This document shows, in pieces, positions 1 through 7,853 of a stretch of 20,720 bases of DNA. The stretch covers positions 8,491 to 29,210 of the forward strand of contig CAJTNK010000015.1 of the NCBI GenBank assembly GCA_910577885.1, read 5' to 3'. The position numbers and the translations under genes are program-made. Every line of letters starts with the position of its first letter. Position 1 is the stretch's first letter. The notes below the pieces were generated by a model, which saw nothing but the letters and a program-made list of their open reading frames with translations, ran no database searches and was not told where the DNA came from. This stretch comes from an uncultured Rikenella sp. (GTDB lineage Bacteria > Bacteroidota > Bacteroidia > Bacteroidales > Rikenellaceae).

Positions 1-335
1 CCCGCGGCTCGAGCGGGGGAGAGGAAAGAGATTGATTCTCCCCGAGAGGGTTGGGGCCCGACGGGGGACCGGGAGGCTTCGTCCCGGGGCCCAGCGGTCC
101 CCTCTCCCTCTTCCTGGAGTCAGCGCAACTGAAAACCGCGCCCACCGGGCGTTTTGCTGTCCATTCGGGCGAGAAAGCCGTAGTTGAAGCCCAAGTAGCG
201 GCATTAGTGCCTGCCCCGGTCGACGACCAGCCATAACCGCTGAAGCCAACCCGCCCCAACTCACCGGAACTGTCCAAGGCGGAGGCCCGGGGTCGTAGAC
301 GCCGCCCTTCGCCCGGAAAATATGGGAAAAACGTG
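1..335. repeat. GC-rich non-coding stretch with family-2 repeat motif, upstream of metG
   Basis: No convincing gene is visible; the short open frames here are compositionally biased and resemble no family I know. The stretch contains an 8-bp hairpin, GGGGACCG at 64-71 pairing with CGGTCCCC at 95-102. The 16-mer CCATTCGGGCGAGAAA at 161-176 is repeated exactly at 5397-5412. This is the box that ends the second repeat family of this window (see 4785, 5373, 13212, 13277 and 20643). The window begins inside this material, so its left limit is unknown. Whether it is transcribed cannot be told from sequence. Confidence 0.55.
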
Positions 336-343
336 TATATTTG
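336..343 (+). promoter_or_regulatory. Putative -7 promoter box for metG
   Basis: TATATTTG fits the Bacteroidetes sigma-ABfr -7 consensus TAnnTTTG exactly. It lies 54 bp before the chosen metG start. No clear TTTG -33 box is visible about 20 bp upstream. A transcript starting just downstream would exclude the ATG-like codon at 341, which supports the start at 398. Confidence 0.5.
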
Positions 344-397
344 TGCGTGGTTGCTCCGCGAGCAAGGGGTGACCGACGAAAAATCAGAGAAAGAGCG

Positions 398-2503
398 ATG
401 AAACAACCGAAACGATATTTGATTACCTCCGCACTGCCGTATGCTAACGGACCGGTGCATATCGGTCACCTGGCGGGGGTTTACGTGCCGTCGGATATTT
501 ATGCGCGGTATTTGCGGGGACGGGGCAAGGAGGTGGTGTCGATCTGCGGGTCGGACGAACACGGAGTGCCCATTACGATCAAGGCCAAGAAAGAGGGGGT
601 GACGCCTCAGGAGGTGGTGGATCGGTATCACGGGATTATCAAGGATGCCTTCGAGCGGTTCGGGATCAGCTTCGATATCTACTCCAGGACATCCAGCGAG
701 ACTCATGCGCGGACCGCGTCGGAATTTTTCCGGAAGCTGTACGAACAGGGGGATTTCATCGAGCAGACCACCGAGCAGTATTATGATCCGGAGGCACAGC
801 AGTTCTTGGCCGACCGGTATATCACGGGCACTTGTCCGCGGTGCGGCAGCGAGGGGGCGTATGGGGACCAGTGCGAGAAGTGCGGGTCGACCTTGTCGCC
901 GACCGAGCTGGTGGATCCGAAGTCGGCTATTACGGGGGCGACGCCGGTGTTGCGGGAGACCAAGCATTGGTTTCTGCCGTTGGACCGGTATGAAGCGTTC
1001 CTGCGGGAGTGGATCCTGCGGGAGCACGGGGCGGAGAACGGCGGAGAGCATGAGGTGTGGAAATCGAACGTCTACGGGCAGTGCAAGAGCTGGCTGGACG
1101 GGGGATTGTTGCCCAGGGCGGTGAGCCGGGATTTGGACTGGGGGATTCCCGTGCCTGTCGAGGGGGCGGAAGGGAAGGTGCTGTATGTGTGGTTCGATGC
1201 GCCGATCGGTTATATCTCGGCGACCAAAGACCTCTTTGCGCAGCGCGGCGATGCCGAGGGGTGGAAGCCTTATTGGCAGGACGAGGAAACGAAACTCGTC
1301 CATTTTATCGGGAAAGATAATATCGTTTTTCACTGCATCGTCTTTCCGTCGATGCTCCGGGCGCACGGGGGATTCATTCTGCCGGAGAATGTGCCGGCCA
1401 ACGAGTTCCTGAACCTCGAGAACGACAAGATCTCTACGTCGCGGAATTGGGCGGTGTGGCTGCACGAGTACCTGGACGAGTTTCCGGGGAAGGAGGATGT
1501 GTTGCGGTACGTGCTGTGTGCCAATGCGCCGGAGACCAAGGATAACGATTTTACGTGGCGGGATTTCCAGGCGCGGAATAATAATGAGCTGGTGGCGATC
1601 TTCGGGAATTTCGTCAACCGGGCGCTGGTGTTGACCCACAAGTACTTCGGGGGGCGGGTGCCGGCGGTGGATGCGGCGGCGGGGTTGACGGACTACGACC
1701 GCGAGACGATCGACGAAATGCCGCGGATTCGTGCGGCCATCGAACAGAACATCGAGAACTACCGCTTCCGGGAGGCGCTCAAGGAGATGATGAACCTGGC
1801 GCGGCTGGGGAACAAGTATTTGGCCGACACCGAGCCGTGGAAGGTGGTGAAGAGCGATCCGGCGCGGGTGGCGACGATCCTGAACGTGGCGTTGCAGATT
1901 ACGGCCTCGCTGGCCATTGCGGCCGAACCGTTCCTGCCGTTCACGGCGGTGAAGTTGCGCGGGATGTTGCGCCTGCCTCAGGCGGCTTTGACGTGGGACA
2001 ACATCGGTGCGCAGACTTTGCTCGAGGCGGGGCATGAGTTGGGCGAGGCCGAGTTGCTGTTCGAGAAGATCGAGGACTCGGTGGTCGAGGCGCAGCTCGC
2101 CAAGCTGGAGGCGACCAAGGCGGCGAATGCGGCGGCCAATGCCAAGGCCGCTCCGGCGAAGGAGGAGGTGGTGCAGTTCGAGGAGTTTGCCCGGATGGAC
2201 ATCCGCGTCTCGAAGGTCATTGCTGCGGAGCCGGTGCCGAAGACCAAAAAACTGCTGAAACTGACGGTGGATACGGGATTGGATACGCGGACGATCGTTT
2301 CGGGGATCGCCGAACACTTTTCGGCCGAAGAGATGGTCGGAAAACGGGTCCTGGTGCTGGTGAACCTCGCGCCGCGGACGCTCCGCGGCATCGAGTCTCA
2401 GGGGATGATCCTCATGGCCGAGTCGCCCACGGGGGCTTTGTCGGTCGTGGCGCCTGTCGCCGACGATGAAACCGAATCGCCGGTCGGCTCGGTGGTCGGG
2501 TAG
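398..2503 (+). CDS. metG: Methionyl-tRNA synthetase
   Basis: Cytoplasmic class I aminoacyl-tRNA synthetase that charges tRNA-Met and initiator tRNA with methionine (701 aa). Visible motifs: HIGH at residues 21-24 after the family opening LITSALPYANGPVHIGH; a zinc knuckle with Cys146, Cys149, Cys159 and Cys162 (CPRCG and CEKCG); the KMSKS equivalent KISTS at 344-348, in the family context NLENDKISTSRNWAVW. A C-terminal tRNA-binding OB-fold of the Trbp111 type starts near residue 595 (EEFARMDIRVSKV) and includes SQGMILMAE. An alanine- and lysine-rich linker joins the domains. The start at 398 is preferred over the upstream in-frame codon at 341 because homology begins there, AGAGAAAGAG precedes it, and a -7 box overlaps the upstream codon. 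The last 106 bp overlap the convergent cvpA-like gene. Confidence 0.97.
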   Translation: MKQPKRYLITSALPYANGPVHIGHLAGVYVPSDIYARYLRGRGKEVVSICGSDEHGVPITIKAKKEGVTPQEVVDRYHGIIKDAFERFGISFDIYSRTSSETHARTASEFFRKLYEQGDFIEQTTEQYYDPEAQQFLADRYITGTCPRCGSEGAYGDQCEKCGSTLSPTELVDPKSAITGATPVLRETKHWFLPLDRYEAFLREWILREHGAENGGEHEVWKSNVYGQCKSWLDGGLLPRAVSRDLDWGIPVPVEGAEGKVLYVWFDAPIGYISATKDLFAQRGDAEGWKPYWQDEETKLVHFIGKDNIVFHCIVFPSMLRAHGGFILPENVPANEFLNLENDKISTSRNWAVWLHEYLDEFPGKEDVLRYVLCANAPETKDNDFTWRDFQARNNNELVAIFGNFVNRALVLTHKYFGGRVPAVDAAAGLTDYDRETIDEMPRIRAAIEQNIENYRFREALKEMMNLARLGNKYLADTEPWKVVKSDPARVATILNVALQITASLAIAAEPFLPFTAVKLRGMLRLPQAALTWDNIGAQTLLEAGHELGEAELLFEKIEDSVVEAQLAKLEATKAANAAANAKAAPAKEEVVQFEEFARMDIRVSKVIAAEPVPKTKKLLKLTVDTGLDTRTIVSGIAEHFSAEEMVGKRVLVLVNLAPRTLRGIESQGMILMAESPTGALSVVAPVADDETESPVGSVVG

Positions 2504-3000
2504 AGATCGACGGCGGCGCGAACGCCGCTGACGATGTACGGAAAGACGTAACTTCCGATGCTTTTTATCAAACGGTAACTATGAGCCTCGTTCAGCGTGC
2601 GGCTGAGCGAGGCTCTGTTTTTTGCGGAGAACCACGGCAGAGTCGCCTCGATCGCCACCAACGCCAGTCCCAACAGCAGAAGCCCTTTGGCCACCGCCAC
2701 CGCCGCACCCAGCATCCGCAACGGCCCGGCGAGTCCGCCGGCCTTCAAAAGCCGTGTCACCAGGTGGCACAGCAGAATCACGCAAATCAACACCCCGGCC
2801 ACCACCAAAACGAAGAGCACCTCGGCCGGCAGCTCCTCCAGGTCGAGCCACTCACCCACCAGGTGCGAAAACCGGTAAGCGGCCCACGTGCCGACAATGA
2901 TGCCGACAATCCCGCTCAACTGTACGAGAATCCCGTTCTTCCAGCCGCTCCACACACACAACACCAGCACCAGGCATACCAATATGTCGATAATATTCAT
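2398..3000 (-). CDS. CvpA family inner-membrane protein
   Basis: Predicted integral membrane protein of 200 aa in the CvpA (colicin V production) family. The N-terminus MNIIDILVCLVLVLCVWSGWKNG is typical, with a first helix followed by the W-x-x-G segment. Four hydrophobic segments are visible, near residues 5-20, 28-45, 62-85 and 95-118. After about residue 165 the sequence becomes a Ser/Thr/Asp-rich tail that is unlikely to be membrane-embedded. That tail overlaps the conserved 3' end of metG in antiparallel orientation. Members are linked to colicin V export and, in gut bacteria, to envelope stress resistance; the biochemical role is not established. The start codon is only 5 nt downstream of a TATCTTTG -7 box, so the message may have almost no leader. 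The family assignment is good; the cellular role is unknown. Confidence 0.85.
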   Translation of the reverse strand: MNIIDILVCLVLVLCVWSGWKNGILVQLSGIVGIIVGTWAAYRFSHLVGEWLDLEELPAEVLFVLVVAGVLICVILLCHLVTRLLKAGGLAGPLRMLGAAVAVAKGLLLLGLALVAIEATLPWFSAKNRASLSRTLNEAHSYRLIKSIGSYVFPYIVSGVRAAVDLYPTTEPTGDSVSSSATGATTDKAPVGDSAMRIIP

Positions 3001-3005
3001 ACCTC

Positions 3006-3013
3006 CAAAGATA
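3006..3013 (-). promoter_or_regulatory. Putative -7 box very close to the CvpA-family start codon
   Basis: Read on the minus strand this is TATCTTTG, an exact match to TAnnTTTG. It ends 5 nt before the ATG at 3000. If functional, transcription would begin almost at the start codon. No convincing TTTG -33 box lies about 20 bp further upstream, so confidence is modest. Confidence 0.35.
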
Positions 3014-3048
3014 GCGTATTTCCGTACGATTTATTGTTATGTACAGTT

Positions 3049-3467
3049 TTTAGCGACGGGAGGGTACTGTTCTTTCTAACTTCGCTTCCCTCGTTTTGCT
3101 TTCAGCAATTGGCGAACTGTGTTTGGCTACTGTATGGAACTGTTCTTTTTGTGAACAAAAAGAACCAAAAAAACTTTAGAACGCATCCCGCTGGGATGCT
3201 TTGGCCGTGTCTGCCTCGTGCTTTGGGTGGGGATTCTTTTTGGGCGCGCCTAAGTTTTAGCTCGCATGAAGCGCGCCCAAAAGAACCCCACCCATAATCC
3301 TAAGGACTGCGGAGCCTAAGGCGTAGCGTATGCTATCTCAAAAGTTTTTGGTGCCGCTTTTTACAAAAAGCGGCAGTCCCAGGCGGCACAAAGACCGTTT
3401 GCGGATTTTGCCGAGGCAATGCGAAGAAATCGAAGGTAAAAAGCGGCAGTTCCTGCTCGTAGCCAAA
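3049..3467 (+). repeat. Structured repeat family 1, copy A (long form)
   Basis: This fills the gap between the CvpA-family and LysO-type genes. The core at 3142-3374 reads, in order: outer hairpin GTTCTTTTTG/CAAAAAGAAC (3142-3165); small hairpin GCATCCC-GCT-GGGATGC; GGGTGGGG; a central hairpin with stem GGGCGCGC/GCGCGCCC; CCCCACCC; GACTGCGGAGCCTAAGGC; TAGCGTATGCTA; and outer hairpin GCCGCTTTT/AAAAGCGGC (3353-3374). Both sides carry about 90 bp of extra arm ending in the shared terminus, TAGCGACGGGAGGGTACTG at the left and CAGTTCCTGCTCGTAGCCAA at the right. Copies B, C and D share this order. No credible protein is encoded. Confidence 0.92.
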
Positions 3468-3498
3468 GACTGGACATATAATAAAATCGTATGGATAA

Positions 3499-4473
3499 TT
3501 ATGTAGCCATTTGGGCGAGGAGTGGTAGGAGGAGTGGTACGGAGAGGTCTGCGACCACACCTTGTAAGAGTGCCACGGCCAGGTATTGAGGTCCGCAGTG
3601 TCGGAGGATGGCGGGCAGTGAGACGTCTACGGCCGTTGCTCCGGCCGAGCAGATCGGTCCCAGCGGCGAGAATCGACGAGCCATCCATCCGGCTCCGACG
3701 ACGGTGAGCAGTTCGCGTAAGATATTGGCCAGCAGGGCGATGGTTCCGATAGCGGGCCCTCGCAGCTCGCCCAGCAGGACGCCCGAGAGCGAGTAGTATC
3801 CTTGCCCGGATCCCACGGCCATGGCGTCGACCCACCGCAACCCTTCGGCGAGGTTGCTGTCTCCTCCGGCGCCGACGATTCGCAGTACCGCCCACGCCGC
3901 CGAAGCACCTGCCCACGAGCCGAGAATCGTTGCCACCGGCACCAATAAGGTCCGTTTGGGCTGTTTCACGAGGCTGCGCAGGGTGGCCGCATCGCTGCCG
4001 AGGGTGATTCCGACAGCCAGCATGAGGAGGTACAACGCTCCCAAAGCCCACGCTCCCTCGCCGATCCACCGGGCGGCCGGTGTCCAGATGCCGAGCGCGA
4101 TTCCTCCGGCAAACGTTCCGACGATCACCAGGCTGAATCGACTGCCGCTCCCGTTTCCTCCGTTTTCGGAGTCGTTTCGTGTGTCAGTCTTCGCCTGCGG
4201 CGCCACGCTCCGGAAGCTGTACCGCCACACGAGGTTCGCCGCGCAGAGCACTCCTGCGACACTCCCGGTGCCGAGCAGCAGGGCGACGACTCCGATCGAC
4301 CCGAAATGTCCGAGCACAAGCGGATTGCCGCCGACTTCGGCGCCGAGAAAGAGCATCAGCAGCAGGATGGCTGCCGTGATGACCCGTCCTGCGGTTCGTC
4401 TGGGCGCCGCCGCTCGGCGGGTCAGCCACCCGATGGCTGCGCCGAGGCACATCACTCCGAAAATCCGAAACAT
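3499..4473 (-). CDS. LysO family lysine exporter (DUF340 membrane protein)
   Basis: Predicted multi-pass inner-membrane exporter of 324 aa related to E. coli LysO (YbjE), which exports L-lysine and lysine analogues. About eight to ten hydrophobic segments are visible, interrupted near residues 93-110 by a hydrophilic Asn/Gly/Ser-rich loop. Family hallmarks in the second half are the SGQGYYSLSGVL segment (LysO proteins carry a G-Y-S-L-S-G motif here), the RELLTVV segment, and the conserved GATAVDVSLPAI segment followed by GPQYLAVALLQG. The N-terminal DUF340-type part and the C-terminal part form one continuous frame. In some related bacteria I recall these as two adjacent genes, but I cannot check that here. 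CCAGGA directly precedes the ATG. It lies downstream of the tRNA-Arg terminator, and no promoter is obvious. The substrate is inferred from the family. Confidence 0.85.
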   Translation of the reverse strand: MFRIFGVMCLGAAIGWLTRRAAAPRRTAGRVITAAILLLMLFLGAEVGGNPLVLGHFGSIGVVALLLGTGSVAGVLCAANLVWRYSFRSVAPQAKTDTRNDSENGGNGSGSRFSLVIVGTFAGGIALGIWTPAARWIGEGAWALGALYLLMLAVGITLGSDAATLRSLVKQPKRTLLVPVATILGSWAGASAAWAVLRIVGAGGDSNLAEGLRWVDAMAVGSGQGYYSLSGVLLGELRGPAIGTIALLANILRELLTVVGAGWMARRFSPLGPICSAGATAVDVSLPAILRHCGPQYLAVALLQGVVADLSVPLLLPLLAQMAT

Positions 4474-4544
4474 TCCTGGTTTTTTACGTTGTGTGTTGCG
4501 GGGGCGTTGTTAACGGTCGTTTGCGTACGCCCCCGCCGCGCCCC

Positions 4545-4594
4545 AAAAAGAAACGTCCTGCTTCTCGTCATAAAATTTTGAGAAGCAGGACGTT
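4545..4594 (-). terminator. Rho-independent terminator of tRNA-Arg
   Basis: A perfect 15-bp inverted repeat, arms 4552-4566 and 4580-4594 (AACGTCCTGCTTCTC and its complement), with a 13-nt AT-rich loop. On the minus strand it is followed by TCTTTTT. It lies 12 nt beyond the tRNA 3' end, so it ends the tRNA transcript and separates it from the lysO-like gene. Confidence 0.85.
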
Positions 4595-4606
4595 CAATCT
4601 TCTGTG

Positions 4607-4678
4607 TGACCCCGACGGGATTCGAACCCATATCGTCAGAACCGGAATCTGAAATTCTATCCATTGAACTACGGAGCC
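4607..4678 (-). tRNA. tRNA-Arg (anticodon CCG)
   Basis: A complete 72-nt cloverleaf read on the minus strand. The acceptor stem is GGCTCCG/CGGGGTC with two G-U pairs and discriminator A. The D arm is GTTC/GAAT, the anticodon stem TCAGA/TCTGA, and the seven-base loop TTCCGGT gives anticodon CCG, which reads CGG arginine codons. A four-base variable region and T arm ATGGG-TTCGAAT-CCCGT follow. The 3' CCA is not encoded. A -7 box lies upstream at 4714-4721 and a strong terminator downstream, so it is probably a single-gene transcript. Confidence 0.97.
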
Positions 4679-4713
4679 GTCTGTACAACCGGTCTTTCGA
4701 CCCATTGCCGGTG

Positions 4714-4721
4714 CAAAGATA
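4714..4721 (-). promoter_or_regulatory. Putative -7 promoter box for tRNA-Arg
   Basis: The minus strand reads TATCTTTG, an exact TAnnTTTG match, 35 bp before the mature tRNA 5' end. A TTTTC stretch about 20 bp further upstream could serve as a weak -33 element. Confidence 0.5.
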
Positions 4722-4784
4722 ATCTTTTTTCTTTATCTACGAAAATTTTTATCACGAACGTGTCCCGGGTACTTTTTTGTGCGC

Positions 4785-4826
4785 GGTGCCGCGCGGCACT
4801 CCAACCGATCCTGTCGGGCGAGAAAA
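4785..4826 (+). repeat. Family-2 repeat module, copy 1
   Basis: Hairpin GTGCC-GCGC-GGCAC followed, after a 15-nt spacer, by CGGGCGAGAAAA. The same arrangement recurs at 5373 (+), 13277 (-) and 20643 (-). Confidence 0.7.
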
Positions 4827-5216
4827 GGCGGGCCGCCGCCTGCGGGCTTTGCCGAGAAAAACCCAACCTTCGAGTGCCGAGCGGCACCGGGCCTCCCGCG
4901 CGGGGAGGCTTCGACCCGAGCGACCCTACGGGTCGCAGTTATTCAGCTTACCGCCCGCTTACGAACCATCAACAGAGAAAGTTCGGCCTCGGCGATTCTG
5001 CGAATCGCGACGGGCTCTGCAAAATTCTCTGCCCAAAGCTCGGCAGAGATCTCCCTCCGCATGTCGTATTTCGCGGGCCGACGCCAGCGGGGAACGCAAC
5101 GAGCCCCGCCCAGGGTGGCGGCGGCTCGCGCACTCCGCAGGAGTGCAGTTTCCCAACTGACCGACCAATTTTCGGGCGCCCGGCCTGAGAAAATAGCTCC
5201 GCCCAACAGTCTTTGG

Positions 5217-5290
5217 CCGCGCGCCTTGGCGATTCATTCTATTTTGCGATCAGCGAAATAGTTGAATCGCTCCTAAGGCGTGGCGCGCGG
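5217..5290. repeat. Long imperfect hairpin
   Basis: The arms pair in successive blocks: CCGCGCGCC (5217-5225) with GGCGCGCGG (5282-5290), CGCCTT with AAGGCG as an alternative register, GCGATTCA with TGAATCGC, and CTATTT with AAATAG. The apex holds TGCGATCAGCG. Over 20 base pairs form within 74 nt. It does not end in a T-run, so it is not a typical terminator. Confidence 0.7.
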
Positions 5291-5336
5291 GGTGCCGTTC
5301 GGCACGCGAACCGGGCTGTGTCTACCCTAATAAAGG

Positions 5337-5413
5337 CCCGCGCCGTGACGCGAACGCGTCCGCCGCGGGGGCGGTGCCTCCCGGCCCCGGTACGGGCCAT
5401 TCGGGCGAGAAAA
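5337..5413 (+). repeat. Family-2 repeat module, copy 2 (homologous to the window's right end)
   Basis: It begins with CGCGCCGTGACGCGAACGCG and continues through GGCGGTGCCTCCCGGC to CGGGCGAGAAAA. The minus strand of 20643-20720 matches it almost base for base over the first 48 positions and again at the GGGCC-box end. The GGTGCCTCCCGG hairpin is degraded here on its 3' side. Confidence 0.8.
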
Positions 5414-5515
5414 CCATCCCAGGCCGCGCGGGTCGCCTGCTAAGGCCGAAAAAACAAGCAAAAAGACGCAACGGGGCCTCCGGCGGAGAAATCCCGCGAA
5501 ACCCGCCCCAAAACC

Positions 5516-7807
5516 CTAAAACCGCCGCGACGAGAAGAGTGTGTAGCCGAAGTTGAATACCAGTTGCCAGTCCGAACCGTGGGTGCTGTATTTGTTGAAC
5601 GTCAGCGAAGCCGGTCCGATGAAGGTCTGGTAGACCAGCGATCCGCCGAAAACGAAGCGGGTCTGTCGCCTCAGCCGGTTCCAGATGTCTCCCGTCCATC
5701 CGTGGTCGTAGGCCACCTCCTGCGGCACGAAGGCATAGGCGTAGGACTTGAGGTAGAGGTTGTTGACGAGATGGAAGACCGGAATCACCCCCACCCCCGC
5801 GTAGGACCGCGACCGAAACTCCGGCATGAACATCGTCCGCATGAGCGGGATCGGCTGGAAGGCCGGCAGCGACATGGCCGTGACGAGCGGGTTGTCGAAA
5901 TCCGGGTGGTTCGAGACCGTGGCCTCGCCCAGCAGTCCGAACGTGAACCATTTGGAGGTCGGGAAGTAGCGCTCGTAACGGTAGCGAACCTCGAACCAGT
6001 TCCGGTTGCGGCGCGAGAAGGCCTCCGAACCGCCCGCCAGTGTCCCCGGCCGATAGCCTTCGAGCCCCTCCGTGAATTTCACTTGCAGGATGTGCTCCGT
6101 CCCGCGGTTCGGGTAGAGCGGGTAGTTGAGCGACTGTTTCTGGACCTCGAGCGTGAGGTTGGCATAGGCGAAACGACTCTCGTCCGGCTTGTCGACATTG
6201 GTGAACTCGTCCCGGAAGTAGTATTCGTCGGAGGCGCCCAGCGTCAGCCGGCCGCGAAATGCCGCGTTCTCCAGCACCGGAATCGCGATCGACGTACTGA
6301 GCGTGTTTTCGTTCCGGGTCCGGTAGCGCCACGACCGGCTGCCGTAGTAGCGGTTCATGTGGTTGGCGCCGTAGTCGTAGTTGTCGTACGTGTAGTTATA
6401 GTCGATGTAGAACGGGAATTTGGTGTAGATGTCGTGTCGTCCGCCGGCTTTGACCGAGTTGTAGAACGTGCCGAAAAAACCTTGCAGGGAGTAGGTCGAG
6501 ACGTTGTGTCCCACGGTGCGGTAGCTGAACGCCGCATAACCCATGTTCAAGGCCGTGGAGGAGATGTTGCCGCCGAGCGAAAAACGCATGCTGCCTTGGG
6601 TCCGGAGCGTGAGTTTAAGGCGCGAAAAACCGGTCTCCGGGTTGTAGACGGCCTCCGGAAACTCGCCCGAGAAGACCCCGCCGGCCAGCACCTGCATGTA
6701 TTTCCGGGTGAAGTACCCGATGTCGAAGAGCTGGCGGGGTTTGAGGCCCAGTTGTCGGTAGACGTATTCGGTCTGTTTGGGGTTGAGTCCCTCGATGTCG
6801 ATCCCCTCGAAAAGCAGCGGTTGGATCCGGCTCCGGAAGGCGGCTCGTTTCGCGGCTATCTCGCGGTCCGGCACCCGTCGGGCGATCCGTTCGAGGATCA
6901 GGGGCATCTGGCGCATGGCATCTTCATAGCCCCGCGCGATGATGTAGCTGGCTTTGTTGTAGTCCAGCACGCCGACCTCCTGGAATCGGCGGCGGATCTC
7001 GATGTCGAGGCTGTCGGGCAGCGTATAGTCGGTGTTGCTGGTGGCCATCACGCTGACCTGCTGGACGATGTTGTCGGGCGAGGGGTTTTCGTAGTTGGCG
7101 GCACAGATTCCTCCGATCAGGATGTCCGGATGGAAAGTCGTGTCGATCGGCTGCCACGGGTAGTTGTCGTAGAGTCCGCCGTCGAACAGCACCACACTGT
7201 CCCTGGCCAACGGTTTGAAGACCAGCGGAATCGTCATCGACGCCCGTACGGCGAACGGCAGGCTCCCGCGGTCGAACACCACGGTTCGTTTGTTGTAGAC
7301 GTCCGAGGCGTTGCACCGGAACGGGATCATGAGGCTGTCGAAGTTGTTGCCGGCCGCGGCCGACGCCGGGTAGAGCATCCGCATGAAAGCCATGTCGAGC
7401 AGGTAGGGCGAGACGATGTTGGTCGGCAGCTGGATCGCGGCCGCTTTGACAGCCCGCGGGTCGATCTTCACGGAGATCATGGCTGGCGTCGGTTCGAACT
7501 TCTTGAAGTAGTAGTTGTTGTCGATGTCCGCAGTCTTGGCCGAGAGCCAGCGTTGGACGGTGTCGGTGATGAAGAAGCGTATCATCTCGTCCGGCGAGTA
7601 GCCGGCGGCGTACATTCCGGCGACGATCGCCCCCATCGAGGCTCCGGAGATGTAGTCGATCGGTATGTTGTTCTCTTCCAGCGCCTTGAGTATCCCGACG
7701 TGGTACAGCCCCTTGGCCCCTCCGCCGCTCAGGACCACCCCCACGCGTTGGGCGCGCGCCGGGCTGCAGGCCAGCAGAATCAGCAACAGGGTGAAAATTC
7801 GTTTCAT
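5516..7807 (-). CDS. Patatin-like phospholipase with outer-membrane beta-barrel (type Vd autotransporter-like)
   Basis: Secreted 763-aa protein. A signal peptide (residues 1 to about 19, ending ARA before Gln20) leads into a patatin lipase domain. Visible catalytic parts are the oxyanion loop GGGAKG (28-33), nucleophile Ser57 in GASMG, and Asp209 in DGG, so the Ser-Asp dyad is intact. A POTRA-like linker follows from about residue 320 (IDIEGLNPKQTEYVYRQLGL). A long beta-barrel rich in aromatic residues occupies the rest and ends in Phe, as outer-membrane barrel strands usually do. This order matches the type Vd family represented by PlpD and FplA. The longer open frame starting at 8089 is rejected because the signal peptide begins at 7807. 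Substrate is not predictable, but acyl-ester hydrolysis at the cell surface or periplasmic face is likely. It is divergent from the prolyl isomerase gene. Confidence 0.92.
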   Translation of the reverse strand: MKRIFTLLLILLACSPARAQRVGVVLSGGGAKGLYHVGILKALEENNIPIDYISGASMGAIVAGMYAAGYSPDEMIRFFITDTVQRWLSAKTADIDNNYYFKKFEPTPAMISVKIDPRAVKAAAIQLPTNIVSPYLLDMAFMRMLYPASAAAGNNFDSLMIPFRCNASDVYNKRTVVFDRGSLPFAVRASMTIPLVFKPLARDSVVLFDGGLYDNYPWQPIDTTFHPDILIGGICAANYENPSPDNIVQQVSVMATSNTDYTLPDSLDIEIRRRFQEVGVLDYNKASYIIARGYEDAMRQMPLILERIARRVPDREIAAKRAAFRSRIQPLLFEGIDIEGLNPKQTEYVYRQLGLKPRQLFDIGYFTRKYMQVLAGGVFSGEFPEAVYNPETGFSRLKLTLRTQGSMRFSLGGNISSTALNMGYAAFSYRTVGHNVSTYSLQGFFGTFYNSVKAGGRHDIYTKFPFYIDYNYTYDNYDYGANHMNRYYGSRSWRYRTRNENTLSTSIAIPVLENAAFRGRLTLGASDEYYFRDEFTNVDKPDESRFAYANLTLEVQKQSLNYPLYPNRGTEHILQVKFTEGLEGYRPGTLAGGSEAFSRRNRNWFEVRYRYERYFPTSKWFTFGLLGEATVSNHPDFDNPLVTAMSLPAFQPIPLMRTMFMPEFRSRSYAGVGVIPVFHLVNNLYLKSYAYAFVPQEVAYDHGWTGDIWNRLRRQTRFVFGGSLVYQTFIGPASLTFNKYSTHGSDWQLVFNFGYTLFSSRRF

Positions 7808-7820
7808 AACCGTTCGGGAG

Positions 7821-7853
7821 TTGACGCCGTAACCGGGATTTTTAGTAAATTTG
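7821..7853 (+). promoter_or_regulatory. Putative promoter for the prolyl isomerase gene
   Basis: The -7 box TAAATTTG (7846-7853) matches TAnnTTTG exactly. TTG at 7821-7823 lies 22 nt upstream, slightly wider than the usual spacing. The start codon follows 30 bp after the -7 box. The region is shared with the divergent patatin gene, whose own promoter I cannot place. Confidence 0.5.

Larger units (their letters stand above)
4722..5515. repeat. GC-rich, hairpin-rich non-coding region with family-2 repeats
   Basis: Nearly 0.8 kb without a recognisable gene; open frames on both strands resemble no family and give biased peptides. It is dense in hairpins: GTGCC-GCGC-GGCAC (4786-4799), GTGCC-GAGC-GGCAC near 4878, GCGATTC-TGC-GAATCGC (4992-5008), GCACTCC-GCA-GGAGTGC near 5131, a long imperfect hairpin at 5217-5290, and GTGCC-GTTC-GGCAC directly after it. 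Two copies of the family-2 module are listed separately. Position and composition suggest decayed or repetitive accessory DNA, or an untested structured RNA. Confidence 0.7.

Noticed and set aside
4664..5443. Several overlapping open frames of 60-174 codons on both strands
   Set aside because: The first begins inside the tRNA gene; the rest are peptides of GC-rich repeats with no signal peptide, domain or good start context.
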